A DNA stretch of 64,000 nucleotides from the NCBI GenBank assembly GCA_009841435.1, contig VXLW01000015.1, positions 1 through 64,000 on the forward strand, read 5' to 3'. Below the pieces are notes generated by a model. It did no database searches. It worked only from the letters and a program-made list of their open reading frames with translations, and was not told the origin of the DNA. A program made the position numbers and the translations under genes. Source of the DNA: Dehalococcoidia bacterium. GTDB lineage: Bacteria > Chloroflexota > Dehalococcoidia > Tepidiformales > Tepidiformaceae. Positions 41,178-50,599 of this stretch are shown piece after piece (the stretch's first letter is position 1; every line of letters begins with the position of its first letter).

Positions 41178-43427
41178 CTACTCGGCGATGATGCGACCGC
41201 GCAGTTCGGCCTCGCGATCCAGCACCTGGTTGGAACCCAGCTCGATCCGCACCCCTGCAATAGCGCCGGAGAAGGCGAACGGCACCTCGTAGTCCTCGCT
41301 GACGGGCGTGTAGAGGTCCTGCCCAACGTCGAGACCCTCGATCGCGAACATCCCACCGAGCGTGGCAGGGAGATCTCCACTTCCAACCTGGCGGCCGTTC
41401 ATCGTGAGAATGGCCGTTCCCGCCAGTTCGTTGGTCTTCGTGAACTCGAACGTCACGACCGACCCCCCAATTGGAACGTCCGTATCGGAGACGATGCGAT
41501 AGCGCTCGCCGACGTAGCTGTACTCGTGCACCAGACGGTTGTCCTTGATGAACAGGGAGTACCCACCGGTGATCCCGCCGTGGGCGATGAGCACACCCTC
41601 ATCCGCCTCGGTCTCCCGGGTCAGCTCGACGGTGATGGTGTAGTCGCGGTTGCGGACATCGGCAGCGGCATTCGTCGGCGTGTGGGCCATGCCCTGGCGG
41701 TAGACGAAGCTCGTGCGGTCTTGGGGAGAGCCCTTCTTGGGAGGCGTACCCCGGGCCCCGCGGAGCCCGTCTTCGAGCGGCAGCACGTCGTACTTGGCCG
41801 CCTCGATCCACCAGTGCTCGATCATCTCCTTCAGCTTCTCCGGCTCGGACTCGGCGAGGTCGTTGCACTCGGAGAAGTCCTCATCGAGGTGATAGAGCTC
41901 CCACTGATCGTCCTCGAAGGAACCCCCCGGCGCGTGGAAGGTGACCGCCTTCCAGCCGTCGTGCCAGATGCCCCGATGGCCGAACATCTCGAAGTGCTGG
42001 TTCCGCTTGCGAGTGGGCTCATCACCCGAGTCGAAGGTGTAGAGCATGCTCGTACCATGGATGGGGAGCTGGGGAACTCCCTGATGCATCTCCGGCGCCT
42101 CGACGCCGAGCACCTCCAGCACCGTGGGGACGATGTCGGAGATGTGGTGGAACTGTGGGCGGATTGCCCCGGCGTCCTTGATGCGATCGGGCCAGTGGAT
42201 GATGAGCGGGTCGCGGATGCCGCCCCCGTGGGTGTTTTGCTTGTAGCGCTTGAGCGGGGTGTTTCCGACCTGCGCCCAGCCCCAGGGGTAGTTCGTGTGG
42301 GACCTGGGGCCACCGATCTCATCGATGTTGGCCTGGTTGTACTCCTCGCTCGCGGGAACCTGGTTATAGAAGCGGCCCTCGTTGACGACACCGAGGGGAC
42401 CACCCTCCTGGCTCGCGCCGTTGTCGGAGACGACGACGAAGAGTGTGTTATCGAGCTCGTCGACCTCCTCGAGGTAGTCGGCGAGCCGCCCGATCTGGTG
42501 GTCCATGTGGTCGAGCATGGCCGCGAACGCTTCCTGCAGGCGGGCGCGGACGCGCTGTTCGTCTTCGGAAAGGTCATCCCAGGCGGGGACGCCGTTGTTG
42601 CGAGGGGCGAGCTGCGTGCCTTCGGGGACGATGCCGAGCTCCAGCTGGCGCTGGAACCAGGCCTCGCGCGTGGCATCCCAGCCCTGGTCGAATTTGCCGC
42701 GGTACTTGTCGAGGTACTCCTGCGGGGCCTGGTGGGGGGAATGGCAGGCTCCGAAGGCGACGTAGAGAAAGAAGGGAGTGGTCGAGAGCGAGGTCTGGTC
42801 GCGGACGAATTCGATGGCCTCGTCGACGATAGCCTCACTCAGGTGGTAGTCCGGGTCGGAGGGCGAGGGGATGTGGCGGTTGTCGAGGATGAGTTCGGGG
42901 GCGAACTGGTCGGTGAGCGCATCGAGGAATCCGTAGTAGCGCTCGAAGCCCTTTTGCAGCGGCCAGCCGGTAAAGGGACCGACAGCCGAGCCATCGGCCA
43001 TCGGGGCAAGGTGCCACTTGCCGAAGGCGGCCGTGTTGTAGCCCGTCTGCTGGAGCATCTGCGCGATCGTGGCCGCGCTCGGAGAGATCGCGCCGCGAGC
43101 ACTGGGGAAGCCCGTGTCGTAATTGGAGATCGTGCGCATGCCGACGGAGTGGTGGTTCCGCCCCGTGAGCAAGCACGCGCGCGACGGGGAGCAAATGGTG
43201 GTGGTGTGGAAGTTCCGGTAGCGAATCCCGTTGGCCGCGAGGCGATCCATGGCAGGGGTATCGATCGAGGAGCCGTAGCACCCGAGGTGCCCGAAACCAA
43301 CGTCATCGAGCATGATGAAGACGACGTTGGGGCTTCCCGGCGCCGGCTTCGGAGGCTCGGGCCACCACGGCGTCGACTCGCTCGTGTAGCGCCCGATATG
43401 ACCCTGGAAATACGGTTCGCTGCTCAT
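41178..43427 (-). CDS. Type I arylsulfatase (749 residues)
   Basis: Large sulfatase. The formylglycine site is Cys79 in CSPSR; metal ligands DD at 41-42 in MLDDVGFG are present. The N-terminal HIGRYTSESTPWWPEPPK stretch is typical of the long arylsulfatase subfamily. After the catalytic domain (to about residue 560), a beta-rich C-terminal domain resembling LamG folds occupies about 590-740. No signal peptide is recognised. It is likely matured by the FGE encoded about 1 kb away; substrate unknown. Confidence 0.92.
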   Translation of the reverse strand: MSSEPYFQGHIGRYTSESTPWWPEPPKPAPGSPNVVFIMLDDVGFGHLGCYGSSIDTPAMDRLAANGIRYRNFHTTTICSPSRACLLTGRNHHSVGMRTISNYDTGFPSARGAISPSAATIAQMLQQTGYNTAAFGKWHLAPMADGSAVGPFTGWPLQKGFERYYGFLDALTDQFAPELILDNRHIPSPSDPDYHLSEAIVDEAIEFVRDQTSLSTTPFFLYVAFGACHSPHQAPQEYLDKYRGKFDQGWDATREAWFQRQLELGIVPEGTQLAPRNNGVPAWDDLSEDEQRVRARLQEAFAAMLDHMDHQIGRLADYLEEVDELDNTLFVVVSDNGASQEGGPLGVVNEGRFYNQVPASEEYNQANIDEIGGPRSHTNYPWGWAQVGNTPLKRYKQNTHGGGIRDPLIIHWPDRIKDAGAIRPQFHHISDIVPTVLEVLGVEAPEMHQGVPQLPIHGTSMLYTFDSGDEPTRKRNQHFEMFGHRGIWHDGWKAVTFHAPGGSFEDDQWELYHLDEDFSECNDLAESEPEKLKEMIEHWWIEAAKYDVLPLEDGLRGARGTPPKKGSPQDRTSFVYRQGMAHTPTNAAADVRNRDYTITVELTRETEADEGVLIAHGGITGGYSLFIKDNRLVHEYSYVGERYRIVSDTDVPIGGSVVTFEFTKTNELAGTAILTMNGRQVGSGDLPATLGGMFAIEGLDVGQDLYTPVSEDYEVPFAFSGAIAGVRIELGSNQVLDREAELRGRIIAE

Positions 43428-43614
43428 CTCTCACACCTCGGCTGACACGGGAGCGCCGTCCTTGAGGGAGAGCGCCTCGTGACACAAGTTCGCGCAGTAT
43501 AGCGGCAGCCCCTGACAAGGCGGCCAGGGAGCAGCACCTGCCCCGGAGAGCCCTCCCAAGGGCGGGAAGCGAGCCGACACGCAGCGGGGAGCCGCTTCGC
43601 TAGAATGGCGAGCG

Positions 43615-46092
43615 ATGAGCCGCGTTCTCGAGAGGTTGAGCTGGCTGGTTACCGTCCGGCCGTACATCACGATCGCCATCCTCCTCGTCATTACCGTCGT
43701 CCTGGCCATGGGCGCGGGGCGGCGCGCGGAGGTGATCGAAGGCGCGGCCCTGGCATTCCTTCCCCCGGGGAACGACGTCGCCGATGCGATCAATGAGATA
43801 GACGAGCTCTTCTCGGAGTCGGGCGACGTCCGGGTCGTGACCCTCGTCTTCCGGGGCGAAGCATTCACCCCCGACGGGCTCTCACAGATGGACGCCCTGA
43901 TGGATGGCCTCCTTGGCGACCCAGCGATCGGCAGCCTGCTAGCGCCCGGCGACGCGGCGATCGCACCCATGTTCCTCATCGGAACGGTGCTCCAGACCGA
44001 CAGCTTCGAATCGGTCACGCAGGCAGAGATTGACTCTGCCCGCGGCGTGCCCGACATCGCCGCCGGGCTTGCCGCAATGACGGGGACCGACGAGGACGGC
44101 ACAGCCGTCGCGATCGCCACCATCAGGCTGATCGACACCGGCGACGAGCGAATTCAGGAGGCTGAACGCTCGATCAACGAGCTGGCGACCGACGACGAAG
44201 GCCCGCTGCGCGTAAGCAGCGTCTCGCCCGTGGTAATCGAGGATGAGTACAAGAAAGCCACGGAAGAGGGGCTGTTGCCGCTGATCGGGCTGGCCCTGCT
44301 CCTGATCCTCGCCCTGATCCTGGTGTTCCTGCGAACGCTCTCCGACCTGCTGCTCACGCTGGCCGGTCTGCTGATTTCACTGATCTGGGTCATCGGCGTG
44401 GAGGGCTGGCTCGGGCCGGACGCGCTCGATCTCATCGGCCCGCCGAGCTCGCTCACGGCCATGGTCCCAATCATCGTCATCAGCCTCACGGTGGACTACG
44501 CCATCCAGGCCGTCTCGCACTACCGCGAGCAGCGAACCGCCGGCGTCTCGGTCGTCGACGCGGTCAGGACGGGATTGCGCAACGTGACGATTCCGCTCGT
44601 GCTGGCCGCCGTCACGACGATCGTGAGCCTTCTGGCGAACCTGTTCTCGCCAATCTCCGTGGTGAGGGATTTCGGCATCGTGGCGGGGCTGGGCGTGGGC
44701 ATGAGCCTGATCGTGATGCTGACGCTGCTCCCGGCAGCGCGGACCATCATCGACCGGCGGCGCGAGGCGCGGGGCAAGCTGACGCCACCCCGACCGGTTG
44801 CGAACGCGCTGCCCGGCATCGGCCGCCTGGCGGAGGTGCTGGGAACATCAGTCGCGCGCCGGCCGGCACCCTACTTCATCGTCATTCTGGCGATCACGAT
44901 CGGGCTCGGATTCTCCGCCACGAGGCTCGAGTCCGGGTTTGACATCCGCGACATCTTGCCCCAGGGCGGAACCGTCCTGGAGGACATCGAGACCCTCGAG
45001 ACAGCCGTCGGCGGTTCGACGGAGATGGTCACTGTCCTGGTGAAAGCAGAAGCGACGGAGACGCGGACGTACCTGAACCTCCACGACCTCAGGGAGGCCT
45101 TCGACGATGAGGATCGCCGCCCGCGGGCGGCGGCAGGGCCCATCCAGATGTCGTATGAGCTGATCGTGCGCGACTGGACGACGGACAGCGGGCAGCCGGG
45201 CGACAACTACGACCCCGAGCTGGCCGCGCTTTTCCACGAAGCTTCCGCGGGGGTGGAGCTCGACCCAGAGCTGCTGCAGGAGTTCCTCGACCGGCTCAAG
45301 GAGCTGGAACCCGCTGTTGCTCATGCGCTGGTCGACGATCCGGACGGTATCGATTCACTGCTGGTCCAGTTCCCCGCCTTCTCGGGTGATCCGGATACGA
45401 CGAGGGCGCTCCAGGAGGACCTGGAGGCCCTCTGGTTCGGCGAGGACGGAACGGTCACGGCAACATCGGGGAGCATCATCTCTATCGCAGTCACGGACGA
45501 GATTACCGGTCGCCAGACCGAGGCGATCAGCACGACCATCGCGATGGCGTTCGGCATCCTCGCCATCTTCTTCTGGGTCACGTTGCGGCAGCCGGTACTG
45601 GCCTTTATCGCGGTGGCGCCGGTCATACTGGTGCTCATCTGGGTGCTGGGCACGATGGCCCTGATCGGCATTCCCTACACGCTGGTCACCGCAATCATCA
45701 CGGCGCTCTCGATCGGAATCGGCGTTGACTACACGATCCACGTGATTCATCGCTACCGGGAGGAGTTCGCCCACCTGCGCAATCCCGAGCAAGCGGCAAT
45801 CCGAACGCTAGCGACCACGGGATCGGCGCTGCTCGGGTCGGCCCTGACGACCGCCCTCGGACTCGGAGCGCTGGTGCTCTCGCCCACGCTCGCGTCTCAG
45901 GAGTTCGGCATCACGGCCGCGATCACGATCGCGTACGCGCTCATCGTGTCCATCCTGCTGGTCCCGCCCGCGATGACTGTCTGGGGCGCGTACCAGAACA
46001 TGAAGCTGCGCTCGATGGTGGAGCGGGTGTGGGAGGAGCTCGACGTGGCGATCGAGGGCGTCCACGAGCAGTACGAGCAGGAGTCGTCGTAG
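43615..46092 (+). CDS. RND/MMPL family transporter (HpnN/Patched-like)
   Basis: An 825-residue RND exporter with two homologous halves. Each has one helix, a periplasmic loop and five more helices; the conserved helix-4 motifs read LTVDYAIQAVSHYREQ and IGVDYTIHVIHRYREE with the proton-relay Asp. The family moves lipids: hopanoids (HpnN), mycolates (MmpL) and sterols (BstA, NPC1/Patched relatives). TAGAAT at 43601-43606 is 8 nt upstream of the ATG. It is convergent with the sterol methyltransferase-like gene, so a lipid-type cargo from that locus is plausible (inference). Confidence 0.9.
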   Translation: MSRVLERLSWLVTVRPYITIAILLVITVVLAMGAGRRAEVIEGAALAFLPPGNDVADAINEIDELFSESGDVRVVTLVFRGEAFTPDGLSQMDALMDGLLGDPAIGSLLAPGDAAIAPMFLIGTVLQTDSFESVTQAEIDSARGVPDIAAGLAAMTGTDEDGTAVAIATIRLIDTGDERIQEAERSINELATDDEGPLRVSSVSPVVIEDEYKKATEEGLLPLIGLALLLILALILVFLRTLSDLLLTLAGLLISLIWVIGVEGWLGPDALDLIGPPSSLTAMVPIIVISLTVDYAIQAVSHYREQRTAGVSVVDAVRTGLRNVTIPLVLAAVTTIVSLLANLFSPISVVRDFGIVAGLGVGMSLIVMLTLLPAARTIIDRRREARGKLTPPRPVANALPGIGRLAEVLGTSVARRPAPYFIVILAITIGLGFSATRLESGFDIRDILPQGGTVLEDIETLETAVGGSTEMVTVLVKAEATETRTYLNLHDLREAFDDEDRRPRAAAGPIQMSYELIVRDWTTDSGQPGDNYDPELAALFHEASAGVELDPELLQEFLDRLKELEPAVAHALVDDPDGIDSLLVQFPAFSGDPDTTRALQEDLEALWFGEDGTVTATSGSIISIAVTDEITGRQTEAISTTIAMAFGILAIFFWVTLRQPVLAFIAVAPVILVLIWVLGTMALIGIPYTLVTAIITALSIGIGVDYTIHVIHRYREEFAHLRNPEQAAIRTLATTGSALLGSALTTALGLGALVLSPTLASQEFGITAAITIAYALIVSILLVPPAMTVWGAYQNMKLRSMVERVWEELDVAIEGVHEQYEQESS

Positions 46093-46102
46093 GCGCCAGG
46101 GC

Positions 46103-47137
46103 CTAGAGAGGCTTTCGAGCCAGAAAACAGTACAGCGGCGTGTAGATCCCGGTCTTGCCACCTGCGACGTAGGCATCCGCGGTCCGATCCAGGAGCCGGA
46201 TGACTTCCGCGGAGCCCTTGGGGAACAGCCGCACCGTTTCGGCCAGCTTGACTCCTCCGATTATCGCTTTGCGGCCCCACGGGAGCCTGCGCACCGCGCT
46301 CCCCGGCGTTCCCTGGCGAGTCTCCATGGGCTGATACCAGGGTGTGGATGGCCCCTCCTGGACATCCCGATCCATCCCCTCGATGACCTCGAACCCGACC
46401 GCTTCAAGCGCGTGATTCACTTCCGCAAAGGTCGCGATGTCGTTCAGCGCGATGCCGAGCATGAGCTCTTGCTTGATGGCCCTGTGGCGGCTGTCGTTCG
46501 GGTCGAACTTCTCCGTCAGGCACATCTCCTGGCCCCAGAGGAGGGCTCCCGGTTTCAGCACGCGGAAGATCTCGGCGAACGCGCCCTGCTTGTCCGGCGC
46601 GTGGCAGGTTGACTCGATGGCGTACCCCCGGTCGAAGGCGCCGTCCGGGATGCCGCTCATATCCATGAAGCTGCACGTCTCGTAGTCGACCATGTGGTCG
46701 AGTCCCGCCTCGGCAGTTAGCTGCTTCGCCATCGCCAGCTGGATTTCGTTGATGTTGACTCCTGAGACGCGGACGCCGGCCTCACGGACAACCCGGCGCA
46801 TGGGGCCGCCGATTCCACATCCGACGTCGACCACGGTCATGCCCTCTTCCAACTCCAGCTTGGAGATCATCAACCGCTGGTGCCGTTCCTGTGACTGCTC
46901 CAGGCTCTCCGTGGGCTTGAGCGGCGCGAAGTGCAGGGATTCGCTCCAGCCCCAGACCATGAACGCCGTGCACAGGTCGTAGTACTCCTTCGCCGTTTCG
47001 CTATGGGAGTAATCGCTCGACCCATCGGCGGCCATCGCCGCGACATCGGTCCACTTGTTGAAGTCTCGCACGCGACCGGCGACGTCGGAGCCGCGGTACG
47101 AGTGGTTCAGCTCTTTCAGGAGTGTCCCTAGCTGCAC
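46103..47137 (-). CDS. Sterol C-24 methyltransferase-like protein
   Basis: A 344-residue AdoMet methyltransferase with recognisable versions of all four sterol methyltransferase signature regions: WGWSESLHF (62-70, sterol region I), DVGCGIGGP (104-112, AdoMet site), ESTCHAP (175-181) and WGQEMCLTEKFDPND. These define the Erg6/SMT family, which alkylates sterol side chains at C-24. The C-terminal domain is also of SMT type. A true sterol substrate is inference; related triterpenoids are possible. The start is GTG. It lies 77 bases after the GPP34-P450 gene on the same strand. Confidence 0.88.
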   Translation of the reverse strand: MQLGTLLKELNHSYRGSDVAGRVRDFNKWTDVAAMAADGSSDYSHSETAKEYYDLCTAFMVWGWSESLHFAPLKPTESLEQSQERHQRLMISKLELEEGMTVVDVGCGIGGPMRRVVREAGVRVSGVNINEIQLAMAKQLTAEAGLDHMVDYETCSFMDMSGIPDGAFDRGYAIESTCHAPDKQGAFAEIFRVLKPGALLWGQEMCLTEKFDPNDSRHRAIKQELMLGIALNDIATFAEVNHALEAVGFEVIEGMDRDVQEGPSTPWYQPMETRQGTPGSAVRRLPWGRKAIIGGVKLAETVRLFPKGSAEVIRLLDRTADAYVAGGKTGIYTPLYCFLARKPL

Positions 47138-47214
47138 GACGTGGGGTTCCCCCTTGCCTTTCGTCTATGGCCGGCTGACAAATTGCCAAACGGAGTCCGA
47201 AGAGAACCAGCGCC

Positions 47215-49239
47215 TCAGGTTGGGATTTCGCGCCTCTTCTCGGCGATCACAAACTTGATCTTCTTGCTGATGGAGAGCGAGGGGAACGGGTTAATCCGCA
47301 GGGGCTTGTTTTCGGGCGACACCTTGATGGTGAAGTAGTGCGCGAGCATCAGCAGATTGGCGCTGAGCTGCAGCTCCATCCAGCGCGAGCCGAGGCAGGT
47401 GTGCGTACCCAGCCCGTACGGGGCGTAGCCGGGACCGCGATGCTCGTCTCGCGGAGGCAGGTAGCGGTCGATGTCGAACTTCTCGGGATCGGGGAACACA
47501 TCGCTCATGTAGTGCGAGGCCGTCTGGGCGATGTGGATCTCCGATCCCTCGGGGAGCTCGTAGCCCTCCACCACGCAGGCGTTCATCACGGTCCGGATCG
47601 ACACAGGGACGATCGGGTAGATGCGCATGGACTCCATGATGAAACGGTGGGTGGTGTCGATGGCTTCCAGGGTGAAGTCCTCGGGGGCGGGATCGCCGTC
47701 AGCGAAGAGGGCATCCGCTTCGGCGCGGATCCGCTCATAGAGATCGGGCTGGGTGGCCATGGCGTAGAGCGCGAAGCTGAGCCCGTCGCCGAGGTACACG
47801 CTCGCAATCAGCGGCGCCGAAAGGGCGAAGCGCAGATTCGACTCGGGGAGGAACTGCGGATCGCTCGCGTGCAGGCTGAGCAGGTCGTCGGCAAGGTCGC
47901 GGGGACATCCGGCCCGCTGGGCGGGGGTGTGGATGCCCTGGACGCGGTCCAGCAACGTCTCGATGCCTTTCGCCTTCCGCTTCATGCCCGGTGTGCTCAG
48001 CATGAACTTGGGCAGCACCTTCACGACTCGCGTGGCGAGCGCTCGTTCCTTGTAGACACTCAAGTCGTCGAGGAGGTCCTGCGACTGCACGCTGAGCATG
48101 AGCGGCGAAATCTGGGAATTGATCAACTTCCGGGACATGGGGCATGCGGGGAAGGCGTCCCCGACCTTCCAGCTCGCCATGTGCGCACGGGCGTTGTCGA
48201 AGACAGTGTCCAGCTGCCCTTCCAGCCGCGCACGGGAGTAGGCCGGCTGCATGGACTTGCGGAAGCGGAAGTGGTCGGCGCCATCGAGGGAGGGGAGGAT
48301 TCCGGACGCGCCGTAGACCTTCTCGAACTCCTGGAGGTAGTCCTTGGCCCGCAGGAACGTGCGCCCGTGCCGGTGAGCCCAGCGATTGGTTTCGGGACCG
48401 GCGAGGAACGTCATGGTGTCGAGGAACGGCGGGTTGAGCCTGAACACGGGGCCGTACTCTTCTGCGAGATCGGCGAAGAGCCCCGGCAGGTTGCCTCTCC
48501 GGAGATGTCGGTTGAGCAACACCTTGCGCAGCGGAACCGTGGGGATCTCCTTGGTCAGCGTGGCGCGCCGGAGCAGCGGGCCGGCCAGGTTGTTGGCGAC
48601 CGCATCAGCGATCGCCCGGCCGATCAGGTCCATCCTGCAGATGAGTTCGACGCGCTCCTCATGCTCTTCCTCGATAGGGAAGACGAAGCGGAGGACGTCG
48701 CAAGTGTTCGCGAGCGCGATGATGATGACATCCCGCGGGTCGGGAATCTCGTTGTTGTAGAGCACGTTGCCGATACGCGTCGTCACGAACTCGGTCGAGC
48801 CATTCTGCGAATCGCCCGTTTCTGCGCGCTGCCACGCGATGCGCGACAGGGTCCAGAACTCGCCGTCGTGGTACTGGAGGATCTGCATCGCCACCAGACG
48901 CTCCAGGGTCACATCGATGATCGACTCCGCATGGGGCGCGAGGCGCTCGATCCAGTACTGGGCGTTTTGCTGAGCCGGTTCGTCGGCGATTTCCCGCAGG
49001 ATGTCGTCAAGGGCGGCGTCTCCTGTAGGGGTCTTGTCCAGGAGGATGAGCGAGTCCATGTCGGTATCGATGCGGGAGATGAGGGACAGCTCCGCGAGCA
49101 CCGCCCCGACCACTGCACAGTTCAGGTCCCACCCGGGTACCTGGCGAAAGTAGCCGCTGTCCTCATTGAGGAGCATCAGGAGGAGTTCATCGGGCAGAGT
49201 GAGCGCTCGCGTTGCGACGCGTTCCGTAGCGAGAGTCAT
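47215..49239 (-). CDS. GPP34-cytochrome P450 fusion
   Basis: A 674-residue fusion. Residues about 10-225 form a GPP34 (GOLPH3-like) domain, with LPDELLLMLLNEDSGYF and EIPDPRDVIIIALANTCDVLRF. Residues about 240-674 form a cytochrome P450: ExxR in ESMRIYP, FDIDRY, and the heme motif YGLGTHTCLG with Cys about 615. The I-helix reads YLGDGLSFAL, lacking the usual (A/G)Gx(D/E)TT. GPP34 may hold the P450 at a lipid surface (inference). I chose ATG 49239 (MTLATERV). The methyltransferase follows; the Rieske gene is divergent. Confidence 0.9.
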   Translation of the reverse strand: MTLATERVATRALTLPDELLLMLLNEDSGYFRQVPGWDLNCAVVGAVLAELSLISRIDTDMDSLILLDKTPTGDAALDDILREIADEPAQQNAQYWIERLAPHAESIIDVTLERLVAMQILQYHDGEFWTLSRIAWQRAETGDSQNGSTEFVTTRIGNVLYNNEIPDPRDVIIIALANTCDVLRFVFPIEEEHEERVELICRMDLIGRAIADAVANNLAGPLLRRATLTKEIPTVPLRKVLLNRHLRRGNLPGLFADLAEEYGPVFRLNPPFLDTMTFLAGPETNRWAHRHGRTFLRAKDYLQEFEKVYGASGILPSLDGADHFRFRKSMQPAYSRARLEGQLDTVFDNARAHMASWKVGDAFPACPMSRKLINSQISPLMLSVQSQDLLDDLSVYKERALATRVVKVLPKFMLSTPGMKRKAKGIETLLDRVQGIHTPAQRAGCPRDLADDLLSLHASDPQFLPESNLRFALSAPLIASVYLGDGLSFALYAMATQPDLYERIRAEADALFADGDPAPEDFTLEAIDTTHRFIMESMRIYPIVPVSIRTVMNACVVEGYELPEGSEIHIAQTASHYMSDVFPDPEKFDIDRYLPPRDEHRGPGYAPYGLGTHTCLGSRWMELQLSANLLMLAHYFTIKVSPENKPLRINPFPSLSISKKIKFVIAEKRREIPT

Positions 49240-49350
49240 GAGTCCAGTCCCCGAGGCGCGGGCTATCTCGCAGGAGGCGCCCGACCTCAAAAGCAAGTGT
49301 ATCGCAAGCGAATCCAGGGGGGGCAACCAATCCCGAGAGAAAGGATCGGT

Positions 49351-49374
49351 TCAGGTGTGAGTGTGCTCACCTGA
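49351..49374. promoter_or_regulatory. Palindromic operator candidate between P450 and Rieske genes
   Basis: TCAGGTG (49351-49357) and CACCTGA (49368-49374) form a perfect 7-bp inverted repeat, with a GTGAG/CTCAC core inside. It lies in the 223-base divergent gap, a position suited to co-regulation of both genes by one repressor. No regulator gene is adjacent. A loose -35 (CTGACG) overlaps its right arm on the plus strand. Confidence 0.45.
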
Positions 49375-49462
49375 CGTAAGATTCGCGTGCCCCTACCGTA
49401 AATGGTGACTCTTCGGCGAAGGGGATCCGTTAGTCGAGATTCCAGGTGAGGAGTGTCGGACG

Positions 49463-50599
49463 ATGCCAGCGCCACGTCCCGAGGCCGCCAACGACACGCT
49501 TTCGCCCTTTCCCGAGGGCTGGTACTTCCTCGCGAGCCGCGAGGCCATCGAAAAAGCCGGACTCATCGAGAAGACCTGGATGGGCGAAGAGATCGTGATC
49601 TGGTGCGATGAGGACGGTCGGGTCTGCGTCGCGGAGTCGGTCTGTCCGCACCTCGGCTCGGCGCTCGGGCCCTCCGCAGGGGGGCGCATCTGCGAGGGAC
49701 GGGTGGTCTGTCCGTTCCATGGCTTCGAGTTCGATACCAGCGGGCAGTGCGTGGCCACGCCCTTCGCCCCCCCGCCGCGATCGGCGAGGCTGCGAGTCTT
49801 CGAGACGTACGAGGTCGCGGGGCTGATCTTCGCCTGGTGGGGTATCGAGGGCCGGCCCTCCCAGTGGAGCCTGCCGGACGACGCCACCGACCAGGAAGGG
49901 TGGAGCGACCTCCGCATCCAGACCCTGCGCTTCCCCGGTCATCCCCAGGAGACGACGGAGAACTCGGTCGACATCGCCCACCTGCGCTACGTGCATGGCT
50001 ACGACAACGTGGACCGCACCCACCCAATCGAAGTAGACGGGCCACTCTTCGTGAGCCGCTGGGACTTCCGGAGTGTGCGGAAGATCGCCGGGATCGTCAG
50101 GCTCACGCTCGACCTCTCCGCCCACACCCGCATCTTCGGGTTCGGCTACTCCCTTGTGGAGGTCCGCGAGCACTCGATCCCAATGGACATGCGTCTGTGG
50201 ATCCTGGCGACACCCGTGGACGGCAGGCTTATCGACATGTCGCTGGTCTCTCAGGTGCGAGTGGAACCGAGGACCAGGCGGTTCATCGCGGGCGCGGGGT
50301 TTCTCCCGCATCGGCTGCGGGCTCAAGTTGTCAACAGGTTCCTGAGCCCCATGCAGAAGATGGACGTGCTGCAGGACGTGGTGATCTGGCGCCGCAAGCA
50401 GTACCGCTCGCGCCCACGCCTCAACCGGGCCGACGGGGAGATCACGATGTTCCGGGACTACTGCGCCCAGTTCTATCCGGACGCGGCGGGCGTCGCGAAT
50501 CGGCTTCCCGAGCCCGATCGTGCAGTTCGGCAAGCGGATGCGGGGTTACGCGTTCCGGAATCGCCAGCCGTAGAGGATGCCCCCGTAGTAGTTGAATGA
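49463..50599 (+). CDS. Rieske non-heme iron oxygenase (sterol 7-desaturase-like)
   Basis: A 378-residue Rieske oxygenase. The [2Fe-2S] ligands are Cys61, His63, Cys83 and His86; the 19-residue spacing and CPHLGSALG wording resemble DAF-36/Neverland cholesterol 7-desaturases rather than KshA. The mononuclear iron ligands are Asp170, His173 and His178 in ENSVDIAHLRYVH, again with the sterol-desaturase pattern. GAGGAG precedes the ATG. The 3' end overlaps the convergent FAD gene by 54 bases. No ferredoxin or reductase gene is nearby. Sterol substrate is inference. Confidence 0.9.
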   Translation: MPAPRPEAANDTLSPFPEGWYFLASREAIEKAGLIEKTWMGEEIVIWCDEDGRVCVAESVCPHLGSALGPSAGGRICEGRVVCPFHGFEFDTSGQCVATPFAPPPRSARLRVFETYEVAGLIFAWWGIEGRPSQWSLPDDATDQEGWSDLRIQTLRFPGHPQETTENSVDIAHLRYVHGYDNVDRTHPIEVDGPLFVSRWDFRSVRKIAGIVRLTLDLSAHTRIFGFGYSLVEVREHSIPMDMRLWILATPVDGRLIDMSLVSQVRVEPRTRRFIAGAGFLPHRLRAQVVNRFLSPMQKMDVLQDVVIWRRKQYRSRPRLNRADGEITMFRDYCAQFYPDAAGVANRLPEPDRAVRQADAGLRVPESPAVEDAPVVVE

